Assembly (NCBI RefSeq): GCF_039830145.1
Contig: NZ_CP156082.1
Location: forward strand, 514,001-578,000
Reading direction: 5' to 3'
DNA from: Croceibacterium sp. TMG7-5b_MA50
Lineage (GTDB): Bacteria > Pseudomonadota > Alphaproteobacteria > Sphingomonadales > Sphingomonadaceae
DNA length: 64,000 nt
Shown: positions 47,364 to 56,801 of the stretch, one piece after another
How the letters are laid out: every line of letters starts with the position of its first letter
Numbering within the stretch: position 1 is the first letter of the stretch
Program-made: the position numbers and the translations under genes
The notes under the pieces: model-generated
What the model was told of the DNA's origin: nothing
Databases searched by the model: none
The model's input: only the letters and a program-made list of their open reading frames with translations

Positions 47364-50300
47364 CCACGTTTCCCCTGACCGAGGCGCAGGAAGGGCTGTT
47401 CTGGGCCCAGCGGCTCGATCCGGCCAACCCCATCTTCGTCACCGGCCAGTATCTCGACCTGGCCGGCCCGCTCGACGTGGCGGCGCTCGCGCGCGCGGTG
47501 GCGCAGGCGGGGCAGGAGGCGGAGGCGTTGCGGCTGCGGATCGGCAGCGACGGCCGCCAGCAGGCGACAGGGGCCGCCCCGGAACTGCAGCAGGTCGATT
47601 GTTCTGCGGCGGCGGACTCCCACGCCGCGGCGCTGGCACTGATCCGGGCCGACATAGCGCGTGCCGTGGACCCCGCCTGCGATCCGCTCGCCCGGCAGGT
47701 GCTCTACCGGCTCGCGCCGGAACGGCATCTCTGGGCGCAGCAGGTGCATCACCTGGCGATCGACGGCTATGGCATGGTGCTGCTGACCGCGCGGGTTGCG
47801 GAGCTGTATGGCCGCTATGTGGCCGGGCAGGATTCTGGCGGGCGCGCGCTGGCGCCGCTGATCGGTTTGCTGGCGGAGGATGCCGCATACCGCGCCTCTG
47901 CCGACCGGGTGGCCGACGGCGCGTGGTGGCGCGACTACCTCTCTGGGATCGACGATGTCGCGGGCATGGCGCCCGGCCGGGCGGCGACCGCGCACACCTT
48001 CCACCGCACGGCGGCGGCCTTGCCGCGCCCGCTCTGCGCGGCCTTGCTGGATCACGCTAGGTCGAGCGGGCTAGCCTGGCCCGACCTGCTGACCGCGCTG
48101 ACCGCCGCCTATTGCCGGCGCTTCGTCGGTCAGCAGGAGGTCGTCGTCGGTGTTCCGCACATGGGCCGCATGGGCAGCGCATCGGCCCGCGTGCCCGTGA
48201 TGGTGATGAACGTCCTGCCGCTGCGGGTGGGGGGTGAGGAGACCGCACCCTTGCGCGAGTGGCTGTCCGCCGTCGCCACCGATCTTGCCCAAATCCGGCG
48301 GCATGGCCGCTACCGCTCCGAACAGGTCCGCCGCGACCTCGGCCTGATCGGCGGCGACCGGCGGCTGTACGGCCCTTTGGTAAACGTCCAGCCGTATGAC
48401 CGCGCGCCGCGCATGGCCGGGCTGGAGGTGACGCTGCATGTCACCGGCACCGGCCCGGTGGATGACATCCACTTCACCTTCCGGGGCGACCCGGCGCGCG
48501 GGCTCTCGATCGAGGTCGACGCGAACCCAGCTCTCTACACTCTCGACGCCGTGCAGGCGCATGGCACGCGGCTGGCGGTGTTCCTCGGTAACGCGCTGGC
48601 GGCGGAGCGGCTCGCCGAAGTACCCACCGCCACCCCGGCGGAAGCCGAGCGGGAACTGCACTGTTTTAACCAGACCGCACACCCCGTGCCGGACACCACA
48701 CTGACCGCGCTGATCGAGACGGCATTCGAGGATGGGGGCGAGGCGGTCGCCCTGCGGTTCGATGGCGCGAACGTGACCTACGCCGAACTCGATCGACGTA
48801 CGGCGGCGCTGGCCGTTGCCTTGCAGGCACGCGGCGTCGGGCCGGAAAGCATCGTCGCAGTCGCGCTGCCGCGATCGGTGGAGCTGGTTGTCGCGCTGGT
48901 TGCCGTGCTGCGCGCGGGCGGCGCCTACCTGCCGCTGGACCTGGACCACCCGGCGGACCGCATCGCCACGATCCTGGACAGCGCGCGGCCGGCGGCGGTG
49001 CTGGCGGCCGACGATCCGCACGGGCTGTACGGCGAACGGCTGCTCCCTCCATCGGACTGGACGGGGGAGGGCGCACCCAGCGGCAGCGTTATGCCGTCAG
49101 ACGCCGCCTACGTCATCTACACCAGCGGTTCTACCGGCGTGCCCAAGGGCGTGGTGGTGGAACACCGCGCCAGCGTGAACCGCCTGCTGTGGATGGCCGA
49201 TCATTACGGCATCACCGCCGCCGACCGCATCCTGCAGAAGACACCCGCGACCTTCGACGTGTCGGTATGGGAATTCTTCCTGCCGTTGATCCGCGGCGCC
49301 ACGCTGGTCATCGCCCCGCCGGACGCGCACCGCGATCCGGTGGCGCTGGCACGGCTGATTCGGGGGGAGCGGATCACGACGCTGCATTTCGTGCCCTCCA
49401 TGCTCGCCGCGTTCCTCTCCGCGCCGGAGAGCGCCGGCCTCGTCATCCGGCGGACCTTCACTAGCGGGGAGGAGCTGCCGGCCGAACTGCGCGACCGGTT
49501 CCACGCGCGCATAGCGGGCGAGCTGCACAACCTCTACGGCCCGACGGAGGCTGCGGTGGACGTCACCTTCTGGCCGGCCGGGCCGGATGATCGCAGCCGA
49601 CCGGTACCGATCGGCCATCCCGTCTGGAACACCAGCTTGCTGGTGCTCGACCAGCACCTCCATCCGGTGCCGCCAGGCGTGACCGGGCAGTTGTTCCTGG
49701 GCGGCACGCAACTGGCGCGCGGCTATCTCGGCCGCCCCGACCTGACGGCGGAGCGGTTCATCACCCGCGATGGCGAGCGGCTCTACGCCACTGGCGACCT
49801 CGCCCGCAGACGACCTGATGGTGCCATCGAGTTCCTGGGGCGGGCCGACAATCAGGTGAAGCTGCGCGGCCTGCGCATCGAGCTGGGCGAGATCGAGGCG
49901 GCGATTGCCGACAGCGGTCTCGCCGCGGCGTCGGTGGTGCTGGTCCGGGAGGAGCGGTTGGTCGCGTGGCTGGTGCCGAACGCGGGCTACAATCCGGAAG
50001 GGCTGCGCACGGCGCTGGCGAGGCGGCTGCCATCATACATGGTGCCGAACCTGTTCGTGCCGATTGCAGCCATGCCGGTGACGGCGAATGGCAAGCTGGA
50101 CCGCCGTGCTCTGCCCGCGCCCGACTTTGCGGGCGAGGCGGGCGACGCCCCGGCCACACCGACGGAGCGGCGGCTGGCGGAACTGTTCGTCGCCGTGCTG
50201 GAGCTGCATGGCCCGCTGGCCGTCACGGACGACTTCTTCTCACTAGGCGGGCATTCACTTCTGGCGGTGGACCTGCTGCTGCGTATCCGGGAGGAGTGGG

Positions 50301-51187
50301 GGCAAGATCCCGGTCTCGCCACCCTGTTCGAGGTATCGGATATCCGCGGCCTCGCCGCACGAATCGACGCGGCGGGCGGCGGCGATGACGGTCTCGGCCC
50401 GCTGATCGTACTGGCGCGTGGGGAGAAGGCGCCGCTGTTCCTGGTACATCCGGCCGGCGGGCTTTGCTGGGGATATCGCACCCTGGCCACCAGCCTCAGC
50501 CCGGATCGTACGGTCTATGGCTTGCAGGCACCCGCCCTTGACCCGGCGGTGCCTCCGCCGGAAAGCCTGCGGCTGCTGGCGGAGGATTATGCCCGGCGGA
50601 TCGACGCGGCTGCGCCCGACGGCGCGGTACACATCGCCGGCTGGTCGGTCGGCGGTCTGATCGCCCAGGCGGTGGCCGTCGCGCTGCAGGACATGGGGCG
50701 CGATGTCGGGCTCCTCGCTCTGCTCGATGCCTATCCCGCTGATTGCTGGCGGGCCGAGGCCGAGCCGACGGAGGCGCAGGCCCTGCGCGCCTTGCTGGCG
50801 ATCGCCGGCCTCGATCCGGAGGCGCATCCTGACCTCACCACGCGGGAACAGGTAACCGCGTTCCTGCGCGGCAGCGCGTCTCTCCTTGGCAGCCTGCCGG
50901 CAGACGCGCTGGATGGCGTGGTCAGGGTGGTGCTCGACAACAACCGGCTGGTGCGCGGGCATCACCACCGGCGCTTCACCGGTACGCTGGTCCACATCCG
51001 CGCCGCCCTGGACCATGGCGATAAGCCGCAACTGGTGCCGGAAACATGGGCACCCTACGCCGCCGCCGTGGAAAGCCTTGCCGTGCCGTTCCTGCATCCG
51101 CAACTGACCGGCCCTGCCGCCAGTGCCATGGTCGCGCCGCTGCTAAGCGAGCGGATGATGACGGACCGCCTGATACCTGCCGACTGA
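47360..51187 (+). CDS. EntF-like nonribosomal peptide synthetase (C-A-T-TE)
   Basis: 1275-residue single-module synthetase. Condensation domain with HHLAIDG (His130-131, Asp134); adenylation domain with YTSGSTGVPKGV near 587 and the region TPATFDVSVWEF through ELHNLYGPTEAAVDV, which closely follows E. coli EntF and so predicts serine. The carrier domain has Ser966 in FFSLGGHSLLAV and the thioesterase Ser1096 in AGWSVGGLIAQA. A DHB-serine product is expected, possibly cyclised or oligomerised by the thioesterase. TTG 47360 forms a TTGA overlap with the carrier gene. No MbtH-type helper is nearby. It ends 1 nt before a convergent stop. Confidence 0.93.
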   Translation: MTTFPLTEAQEGLFWAQRLDPANPIFVTGQYLDLAGPLDVAALARAVAQAGQEAEALRLRIGSDGRQQATGAAPELQQVDCSAAADSHAAALALIRADIARAVDPACDPLARQVLYRLAPERHLWAQQVHHLAIDGYGMVLLTARVAELYGRYVAGQDSGGRALAPLIGLLAEDAAYRASADRVADGAWWRDYLSGIDDVAGMAPGRAATAHTFHRTAAALPRPLCAALLDHARSSGLAWPDLLTALTAAYCRRFVGQQEVVVGVPHMGRMGSASARVPVMVMNVLPLRVGGEETAPLREWLSAVATDLAQIRRHGRYRSEQVRRDLGLIGGDRRLYGPLVNVQPYDRAPRMAGLEVTLHVTGTGPVDDIHFTFRGDPARGLSIEVDANPALYTLDAVQAHGTRLAVFLGNALAAERLAEVPTATPAEAERELHCFNQTAHPVPDTTLTALIETAFEDGGEAVALRFDGANVTYAELDRRTAALAVALQARGVGPESIVAVALPRSVELVVALVAVLRAGGAYLPLDLDHPADRIATILDSARPAAVLAADDPHGLYGERLLPPSDWTGEGAPSGSVMPSDAAYVIYTSGSTGVPKGVVVEHRASVNRLLWMADHYGITAADRILQKTPATFDVSVWEFFLPLIRGATLVIAPPDAHRDPVALARLIRGERITTLHFVPSMLAAFLSAPESAGLVIRRTFTSGEELPAELRDRFHARIAGELHNLYGPTEAAVDVTFWPAGPDDRSRPVPIGHPVWNTSLLVLDQHLHPVPPGVTGQLFLGGTQLARGYLGRPDLTAERFITRDGERLYATGDLARRRPDGAIEFLGRADNQVKLRGLRIELGEIEAAIADSGLAAASVVLVREERLVAWLVPNAGYNPEGLRTALARRLPSYMVPNLFVPIAAMPVTANGKLDRRALPAPDFAGEAGDAPATPTERRLAELFVAVLELHGPLAVTDDFFSLGGHSLLAVDLLLRIREEWGQDPGLATLFEVSDIRGLAARIDAAGGGDDGLGPLIVLARGEKAPLFLVHPAGGLCWGYRTLATSLSPDRTVYGLQAPALDPAVPPPESLRLLAEDYARRIDAAAPDGAVHIAGWSVGGLIAQAVAVALQDMGRDVGLLALLDAYPADCWRAEAEPTEAQALRALLAIAGLDPEAHPDLTTREQVTAFLRGSASLLGSLPADALDGVVRVVLDNNRLVRGHHHRRFTGTLVHIRAALDHGDKPQLVPETWAPYAAAVESLAVPFLHPQLTGPAASAMVAPLLSERMMTDRLIPAD

Positions 51188-51188
51188 C

Positions 51189-51926
51189 TCAGATGCCGGC
51201 ATACCACTGGTATCCGCGATCTTCCCAGAAGCCGCCATTGCCGTCACCGATGCCATCCAGGCTGGCGACCGCCTCGATCCCGGTCAGGTACTTGGCATGC
51301 TTGTAGCCAAGCTGCCGTTCCAGCCGCAGCCGTAGCGGTGCCCCATTCTTGACCGGCAACGGCTCCCCGTTCAGCCGATGCGCGATGATCGTCTGCGGGT
51401 GCCACGCATCGGCCAGGTCGCAGCTTTCGTAATAGGGCGCGCCGTACAGCAGGTCGGCGCAGCGGAACAGGATGTAGCGCGCCTCCGCCCGCACACCCGC
51501 GCTCTCCAGGATCGGGCCTAGCTGCGGGCCGGTCCACTGGCCGATCGCGCTCCATCCCTCGACGCAATCGTGCCGGGTAATCTGGGTGCGTTGCGGCAAT
51601 GCCCGAATGTCGGCGAGCGACAGGCTGAGCGGGCGTTCCACCAGCCCGCCGACCTGCAACCGCCAGTCGGCGAAACCGTTTGCCTGATGCGCGCGATAGA
51701 GCGGCGTATTGACGTCAGTGCTGCCATTTCCGCGGAAATCGGCGGAGATGGCGCTGACGGGATATTCGCGCGCCAGCGGGCGGGGCCCGCCCATGGCGCG
51801 GTGCGCCAGACGGTGCAGCCCCTCCGCCTGGTCCACCGCCCATGCGAAGGGCGCGGTCTCCCCGATCCTGGTGCAGCCCGTGGTCAATGTCGCCGCCAGC
51901 CCGGCCAGCAGGTTACGCCGCTTCAT
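51189..51926 (-). CDS. Molybdopterin-dependent oxidoreductase (sulfite oxidase fold)
   Basis: Predicted periplasmic molybdoenzyme of 245 residues. The N-terminus KRRNLLAGLAATLTTGC has a twin-arginine pair and a weak lipobox. The core contains the molybdenum-ligand Cys in TRHDCVEGWSAIGQW, then ADLLYGAPYYESCDLADAWH and LNGEPLPVKNGAPLRLRLER. The family includes YedY/MsrP and sulfite dehydrogenases; the substrate is not known. The upstream cytochrome b gene overlaps it by 14 nt and probably supplies or takes electrons. Confidence 0.88.
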   Translation of the reverse strand: MKRRNLLAGLAATLTTGCTRIGETAPFAWAVDQAEGLHRLAHRAMGGPRPLAREYPVSAISADFRGNGSTDVNTPLYRAHQANGFADWRLQVGGLVERPLSLSLADIRALPQRTQITRHDCVEGWSAIGQWTGPQLGPILESAGVRAEARYILFRCADLLYGAPYYESCDLADAWHPQTIIAHRLNGEPLPVKNGAPLRLRLERQLGYKHAKYLTGIEAVASLDGIGDGNGGFWEDRGYQWYAGI

Positions 51927-52596
51927 CGTCAGCCCTCCCGCCGGTGATCATAGCCTTGACCTGTCCCCATGGGCCGGACAGCAGCACCAGCAGCACATGC
52001 CCGATAGTGAACAGCGTCAGCAGCGTGGCGGCGATGAAGTGCAGGCTGCGCGCGCTCTGCCGTCCGCCCAGTGCCTGCCCCAGCCAGCCCCACGCGGCAT
52101 CCGCCCCCGGGCTGATCGCCATGCCGGTGGCGATCATCAGCGGCAGCAGGATGAAGATCACCACGCCATAGCTCAGCTTCTGCAGGAAGTTGTACTTGCC
52201 GCCGTGCAGCGCGGCGAAGCGCAGCCGCAGATGCGCGCCGATGTCTGCCAGCACCGCCCTTGGGCGCCACTCGCGCCGGTGTGTCACCAGGTCGCGCTTG
52301 AAATGGCGGTTGGCGAGGCTGGCCACCATGAACAGCAGCAGGCCCAGCGCGAAGACCCACGCGAACAGCACATGCCAGTCGCGCGCTGCGGCCAGGCTGT
52401 AATGATCGGGGATGGTCATCCAGTGGGGAAATCGCGGCAACGCGGCCCAGGCCCGCATCGGCTGAAACCCGCTGTCGCCCCAATACAGCCACGGATGCGC
52501 GTTGGAGATGTTGAGCCCACTCATCAGCAGCACCGCCAGGCACAGCACGTTCAGCCAGTGCCACAGCCGGGTGGCGAAGGCGTGACGTCTCTTCAT
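51913..52596 (-). CDS. Membrane cytochrome b (b561/hydrogenase b-type)
   Basis: 227-residue inner-membrane di-heme-type cytochrome with about four helices. His candidates: HAFATRLWHWLNVLCLAVLL, RDWHVLFAWVFALGLLLFM, and C-terminal SLHFIAATLLTLFTIGHVLL. ATG 52596 overlaps the SDR stop by 4 nt. It is expected to exchange electrons between quinone and the molybdoenzyme encoded downstream. Confidence 0.87.
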   Translation of the reverse strand: MKRRHAFATRLWHWLNVLCLAVLLMSGLNISNAHPWLYWGDSGFQPMRAWAALPRFPHWMTIPDHYSLAAARDWHVLFAWVFALGLLLFMVASLANRHFKRDLVTHRREWRPRAVLADIGAHLRLRFAALHGGKYNFLQKLSYGVVIFILLPLMIATGMAISPGADAAWGWLGQALGGRQSARSLHFIAATLLTLFTIGHVLLVLLSGPWGQVKAMITGGRADDEAA

Positions 52597-53369
52597 GCAG
52601 CTGCTCCGCCTGGGTCCATGAAGATCACGTCGCGGGGCTGGCGCAGCAGGTGCTGCCCGCAATCGACGAACAGGGTCTGCCCGCCCGCCAGTGGCCCGGT
52701 GGCGAGCAGCAGCGCCGCGCCGGCCATGTCGTCCAGAGTCACGCGGCGACGCAGCAGATTCAGCCGGTGCGTCCGCTCCGCCTCGGCATCGTTCTGGTCA
52801 AGGCTTGCCAAGATCGCGCCCGGCGCCAGCGCCAGCACCCGATCCTGCGGCCGGCCCGCCTGATCCTGCGCCATCTGCTGCCCTGCGACGATGCTGGACA
52901 GCGCGTGTTTGGTCATAGTGTAGTGCGGGAAGTCGGGATTGGGGTGCGCGACCTTCTGGTCCGTCAGGTGGATCACGCGGCGCCCATCCGCCACCTCCGG
53001 CAATTGCAGGAAGGCCTCGGCCAGCGTGACCGGAGCCAGCGCGTTGACGCGGTACAAGGCCATCGCATCTTCTGGCTCCGCCGCTTCGCCGAAGCGGGCG
53101 GCATTGTTCACCAGCACCCGCCAGCGGGGCAGCCGGGCGGCGAGTTCCTGCACCAGCCGGCGGCATGCCTCCCCATCGGCCAGGTCAGCGCGGACAACCT
53201 CCGCGCTGGGTAGCCCGGCGGCCAGTTCCTCCGCCGCGTCGATCGATGCCTGGCAATGGATCACAACGTGCCAGCCCGCCTGGGCGAAGCCACGCGCGAA
53301 GGCCGCGCCGATCCGGCGCGCACCGCCGGTGACCAGCACTGCCGGAATATCGGTTGAGGGGTTCGTCAT
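52593..53369 (-). CDS. Short-chain dehydrogenase, pteridine-reductase-like
   Basis: 258-residue SDR. The cofactor motif TGGARRIGAAFARGF carries Arg residues that suggest NADPH, followed by VLVNNAARFGEA and the catalytic pair in PHYTMTKHALSSIV (Tyr, Lys). The TGGARRIG form is typical of FolM/pteridine reductase-like SDRs. It is first in an operon with cytochrome b and the molybdoenzyme, so a pterin-related role is tempting but unproven. Confidence 0.8.
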   Translation of the reverse strand: MTNPSTDIPAVLVTGGARRIGAAFARGFAQAGWHVVIHCQASIDAAEELAAGLPSAEVVRADLADGEACRRLVQELAARLPRWRVLVNNAARFGEAAEPEDAMALYRVNALAPVTLAEAFLQLPEVADGRRVIHLTDQKVAHPNPDFPHYTMTKHALSSIVAGQQMAQDQAGRPQDRVLALAPGAILASLDQNDAEAERTHRLNLLRRRVTLDDMAGAALLLATGPLAGGQTLFVDCGQHLLRQPRDVIFMDPGGAAA

Positions 53370-53570
53370 GGCGCCGGTTCAAGCAGATAAGCGGCGCTTC
53401 GTGAACCATGGCTGTGTGCCCTACTTGACGCGCATTAATTTAGGTTGGGGCGGGAACACGGCAGCTGTCTAACAGGTTAACGTGTCCGAGGTCTCACCTT
53501 CCCAGACTGTCCTGATTTCGGACGTATCTGAGTGCGTTAGGTGACTGGGGCAGGAGTTTACGGGTCGATC

Positions 53571-54560
53571 ATGACTATCTCGGTCTGCATTGCATGGACG
53601 GCACCCTTCGACCTGGCGGGCGGCGACTTGGTGACGCAGGGTAGTCCGGCTGCGGCGGCACTCAGCCGGACGCTGCAATCGCTGCGGGCCGGTAATCGTC
53701 CGCCCCGCGAGGTGATCGTGGCCGTGCCGTGCGATGCGCGGCTGCGTCTGCCACAGGCGAGCTTCCCCATCCGCAAGCTGCGCATGCCCGACGATACGAG
53801 TCCCACCGCGATCCGCAACGCGCTGGCGCAAGAGGCGCAGGGCGATGTGCTGGTGTTCCTGGACCCGCAATGCATGGTTACGCCCACCACCCTCGATGAT
53901 TACGCCACCGCCTTCGCCCGCGGCCTGCGCGGCATCGTGGCGGGTGAACTTGGTTTCCTGCCGCCTGATGCCGACGGCGCTGCCGTAGATGGGATGCAGC
54001 AACATCCGGATCGGCCGGCAGTCCCGATGGGTCCGATCGATCTGTCCGGGGAGGCCGCTGGCGTCTGGGGCATGAACTGGGCGGTCAAGGAGGCCGAGCT
54101 CGCCTCGCTCGGCGGCTTCGATGAAGGCTACGCTACGCTGTCCGTGGGGGAGGCTGATCTCGCACGCCGTGCTGCCGAACGGGGCATGGGACCGAGATGG
54201 ATCGCCGGGGCCGGTGCCTTGCACCAATATCGCAGCCGGGCGGTGCCGCCGCTGGCGCAGATCGATGCGCTGCTGGCCGATGCCGCGCAGTTCCACGCCC
54301 GCTGGGGCGAGCCTGCGCCCGAACGCTGGCTGCGCGCCTTCGCCCTCATGGGCCTGATCGCTCCGGCGAAACCGGGTGAGCAGCAGCCGGGCCAATGGCG
54401 CAAGCTGCGCGAGCCCAGCGACGCCGACGAGGCGATGATCAATCCGCCGGATGGCCAGTGGTGGCCGGGCAGCGCGCAGCTGGTGCAATGGCTGGAGGAT
54501 CGGGCGGTCGTCCGGCTCGACACCCGCGGCAACCGCCCCGGTTCGGGCACCGCCGCATGA
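53571..54560 (+). CDS. GT2-like glycosyltransferase
   Basis: Predicted 329-residue GT-A fold enzyme. LQSLRAGNRPPREVIVAVPC is the N-terminal strand region, VLVFLDPQCMVTPTTLDDY is the D-x-D-like site, and GMNWAVKEAELASLGGFDEG with VGEADLARRAAERG is the C-terminal galactosyltransferase-type acceptor region. ATG 53571 is preferred; GTG 53541 would add ten residues. It overlaps the Crp/Fnr gene by 4 nt, which is unusual for a glycosyltransferase. Confidence 0.82.
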   Translation: MTISVCIAWTAPFDLAGGDLVTQGSPAAAALSRTLQSLRAGNRPPREVIVAVPCDARLRLPQASFPIRKLRMPDDTSPTAIRNALAQEAQGDVLVFLDPQCMVTPTTLDDYATAFARGLRGIVAGELGFLPPDADGAAVDGMQQHPDRPAVPMGPIDLSGEAAGVWGMNWAVKEAELASLGGFDEGYATLSVGEADLARRAAERGMGPRWIAGAGALHQYRSRAVPPLAQIDALLADAAQFHARWGEPAPERWLRAFALMGLIAPAKPGEQQPGQWRKLREPSDADEAMINPPDGQWWPGSAQLVQWLEDRAVVRLDTRGNRPGSGTAA

Positions 54561-55393
54561 AGGGCGCACCGCAGGGCCGCTCTCAGGAAATGCAGCGCAC
54601 CATGATCGATGCCGAGGAGATCGCGGCCGAGGTCGAGCGTTACCCGCTGACCGGCCGGTTCCTGATGGGGCGGTTGCGCCATGCCATCCGCGAACAGGAA
54701 CGCGCGCTGCTGGAAAGCCTCGTGACCGAAACGGCTTACGTTGAAGCCGGCACCACCGTGCTGCGCCGGGGCGAGCTGGTCAGCCGCAGCACGATCCTGA
54801 TTGATGGCTACATGATGCGCACCGGCACCGATGGCAGCCGCCGCTTCATCCTGGGCCTGCAGGTGCCCGGCGACTTCGTCGACCTGCACGGCTTTGCCCT
54901 GCGCCGACTGGACCACGATCTGGTCAGCGCCGGTCCGGTCAAGGTCGGCTACGTTCCGCATGACCGCCTGACCGAAGTGGTCGCTAACGAGCCGCATCTG
55001 GCGCGGATCCTGTGGTTCGCCACTCTGCTGGATGCCGCGATCCACCGCGAATGGATCATGAAGCTGGAACAGCTGACTGCGGCCCGCCGAGTAGCGCATG
55101 TCTTTGCGGAGCTTTGGTATCGGCTCGATCAGGTGGGGCTTGGCCGGACGGACAGTGTGCGCACCCCGCTGATCCAGGCCGATCTCGCCGACATGTGTGG
55201 GACGACCGCCATCCACATGAACCGCGCGCTGGCTCAGCTGCGCAAGGAAGGCATCGGCGAACTGCGCCGTGGTACGCTCTACGTCCAGGATCGTCAGCAG
55301 CTGGAGGAGTTCGCGACCTTCGATCCCAGCTATCTGTACGGTCGTGGGCAGCTGGCGATCGAAGGCAGTTTGGAACAGCCCGGCGGCAAGTAG
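54557..55393 (+). CDS. Crp/Fnr-family transcriptional regulator
   Basis: Up to 278 residues. A cyclic-nucleotide-binding-like N-domain (VLRRGELVSRSTILIDGYMM, GLQVPGDFVDLHGFAL) is joined through a dimer helix to a winged helix (PLIQADLADMCGTTAIHMNR). It lacks the Fnr Cys cluster and the cAMP-binding Arg/Ser set is not obvious, so the signal is unknown. ATG 54557 couples it to the GT2 stop; ATG 54590 or 54602 are alternatives. It ends 1 nt before the convergent MFS stop. Confidence 0.88.
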   Translation: MKGAPQGRSQEMQRTMIDAEEIAAEVERYPLTGRFLMGRLRHAIREQERALLESLVTETAYVEAGTTVLRRGELVSRSTILIDGYMMRTGTDGSRRFILGLQVPGDFVDLHGFALRRLDHDLVSAGPVKVGYVPHDRLTEVVANEPHLARILWFATLLDAAIHREWIMKLEQLTAARRVAHVFAELWYRLDQVGLGRTDSVRTPLIQADLADMCGTTAIHMNRALAQLRKEGIGELRRGTLYVQDRQQLEEFATFDPSYLYGRGQLAIEGSLEQPGGK

Positions 55394-55394
55394 A

Positions 55395-56711
55395 TCACGC
55401 CGCCGCCGGCGCTGCCCGTTCTGCCCGGTGCAGGATCAGCCCCAGCCACGCCGACACGACTGACATGGCGGCGCTCAGCAGCAGTTGCTCGACCAGCGGG
55501 ATACCCGCGGCCGACAAGCCGCCTGCCAGCAATGAACCGCCGACCATCGCGCCCGAATTGACGATGTTGTTCGCCGCGACCGTGCGCGCGGCCTGCGCGG
55601 GATCGCACTTGGTGGTGAGGAATGCGTAGAGCGGCACCACGAACATCCCGCCCGCCACTGCGATCAACAGCAGGGTGCCCAGCACCAATGGGGCGAGCGG
55701 CTGCACCAGGAAGCCGGGCACGTCCAGCAATCCCGGTGGTAGGCTCTGCCGTTCCCAGGCGCGGCATACGAAATAGAACCCGGCCACGAACGCCCCCATG
55801 AACAGGACCGACACCGGCGCATGGCGGGCTGACACCTCGCCCTTCAACAGGGCGTTGATTGCCACCGATCCGATTGCCACGCCGATGGAGAAGATTACCA
55901 GGAACAGGCTGGCGACCTCCTTGCTGGCATGAAGCACGTTCTTGGCCAGCGGCGGGAACTGGATGAACAGCACCGCGCCGATGGTCCAGAAGAAGCTGAT
56001 CGCCAGGATCGCCAGGAACACCTCCCGCTGGTGCATGGTGTTGCGGATCAGCGTGATGGAGGACCGGATGACATTGCGGTCCACCCGGCCATTGCGCTCG
56101 TAAGGCGGGGCGGGCGGCACCTGCAGGCTGGTGACATAGCCGACCAGCGCCGCCACGATCACGATCCCCGCCGCCAGTTTGACGGAGATGTATCCGGCCA
56201 GGATCGTCCCCGCCAGAATGGCGATATAGGTTCCGGCCTCCACCAGGCCAGTGCCGGCCAGCACCTCCTCCCGCTTCAGGTGTTGGGGCAGGATGGCGTA
56301 TTTGATCGGGCCGAAGAAGGTGGAGTGAATCCCCATCGCGAACAGGGCGGTCAGCAGCAGAGGCAGGGCCAGCGGACTGTCACGCCCGCTCTGCCAGGCG
56401 AGGTAAAGGCCGGCGGCGCCCACCAGCATGATGCCGATCTCCGCCGCCTTGACCCGGCGAATGATCGCCGCCTTGTCCGTCAGGTCGGCCAGCTGTCCTG
56501 CCAGCGCCGAGAGCAGGAAGAATGGCAGGATGAACACGCCGGACGCGATGGCGCTGAACTGCGCCTCCTCCGCCTGCGAATCGTAGAAGGTGTAGACAAC
56601 GAACAGAACCATCGCGTTCTTGAACAGGTTGTCGTTGAAGGCGTTCAGCAACTGCGTTGCGAACAGCGGCAGGAAGCGCCGCTTGCGCAGCAAATGGAGG
56701 GAAGTCAGCAT
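55395..56711 (-). CDS. MFS transporter, LplT/Aas-like
   Basis: 438-residue carrier with about 12 membrane helices. The opening FATQLLNAFNDNLFKNAMVL is typical of lysophospholipid transporter LplT and the transporter half of Aas-type proteins. HSTFFGPIKYAILPQHLKRE follows the fourth helix region. It may flip lysophospholipids inward for re-acylation; the acyltransferase partner is not in the window. ATG 56711 (MLTSLHLLRKRRF) is the likely start. Confidence 0.85.
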   Translation of the reverse strand: MLTSLHLLRKRRFLPLFATQLLNAFNDNLFKNAMVLFVVYTFYDSQAEEAQFSAIASGVFILPFFLLSALAGQLADLTDKAAIIRRVKAAEIGIMLVGAAGLYLAWQSGRDSPLALPLLLTALFAMGIHSTFFGPIKYAILPQHLKREEVLAGTGLVEAGTYIAILAGTILAGYISVKLAAGIVIVAALVGYVTSLQVPPAPPYERNGRVDRNVIRSSITLIRNTMHQREVFLAILAISFFWTIGAVLFIQFPPLAKNVLHASKEVASLFLVIFSIGVAIGSVAINALLKGEVSARHAPVSVLFMGAFVAGFYFVCRAWERQSLPPGLLDVPGFLVQPLAPLVLGTLLLIAVAGGMFVVPLYAFLTTKCDPAQAARTVAANNIVNSGAMVGGSLLAGGLSAAGIPLVEQLLLSAAMSVVSAWLGLILHRAERAAPAAA

Positions 56712-56801
56712 GACGGCCCGTGTCCTAACCCGCCGCTGGCCAAGAACAAGCGGCAACAGCGCTTTTTGTCCGCCGCATCAGGCGCTAGGGCAGGTGGAAC
56801 C

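Noticed and set aside
52593-53369. SDR as the missing 2,3-dihydro-DHB dehydrogenase (EntA) for the NRPS set
   Set aside because: It is on the opposite strand in a different operon, and its TGGARRIG cofactor motif fits pteridine-reductase-like SDRs, not EntA.
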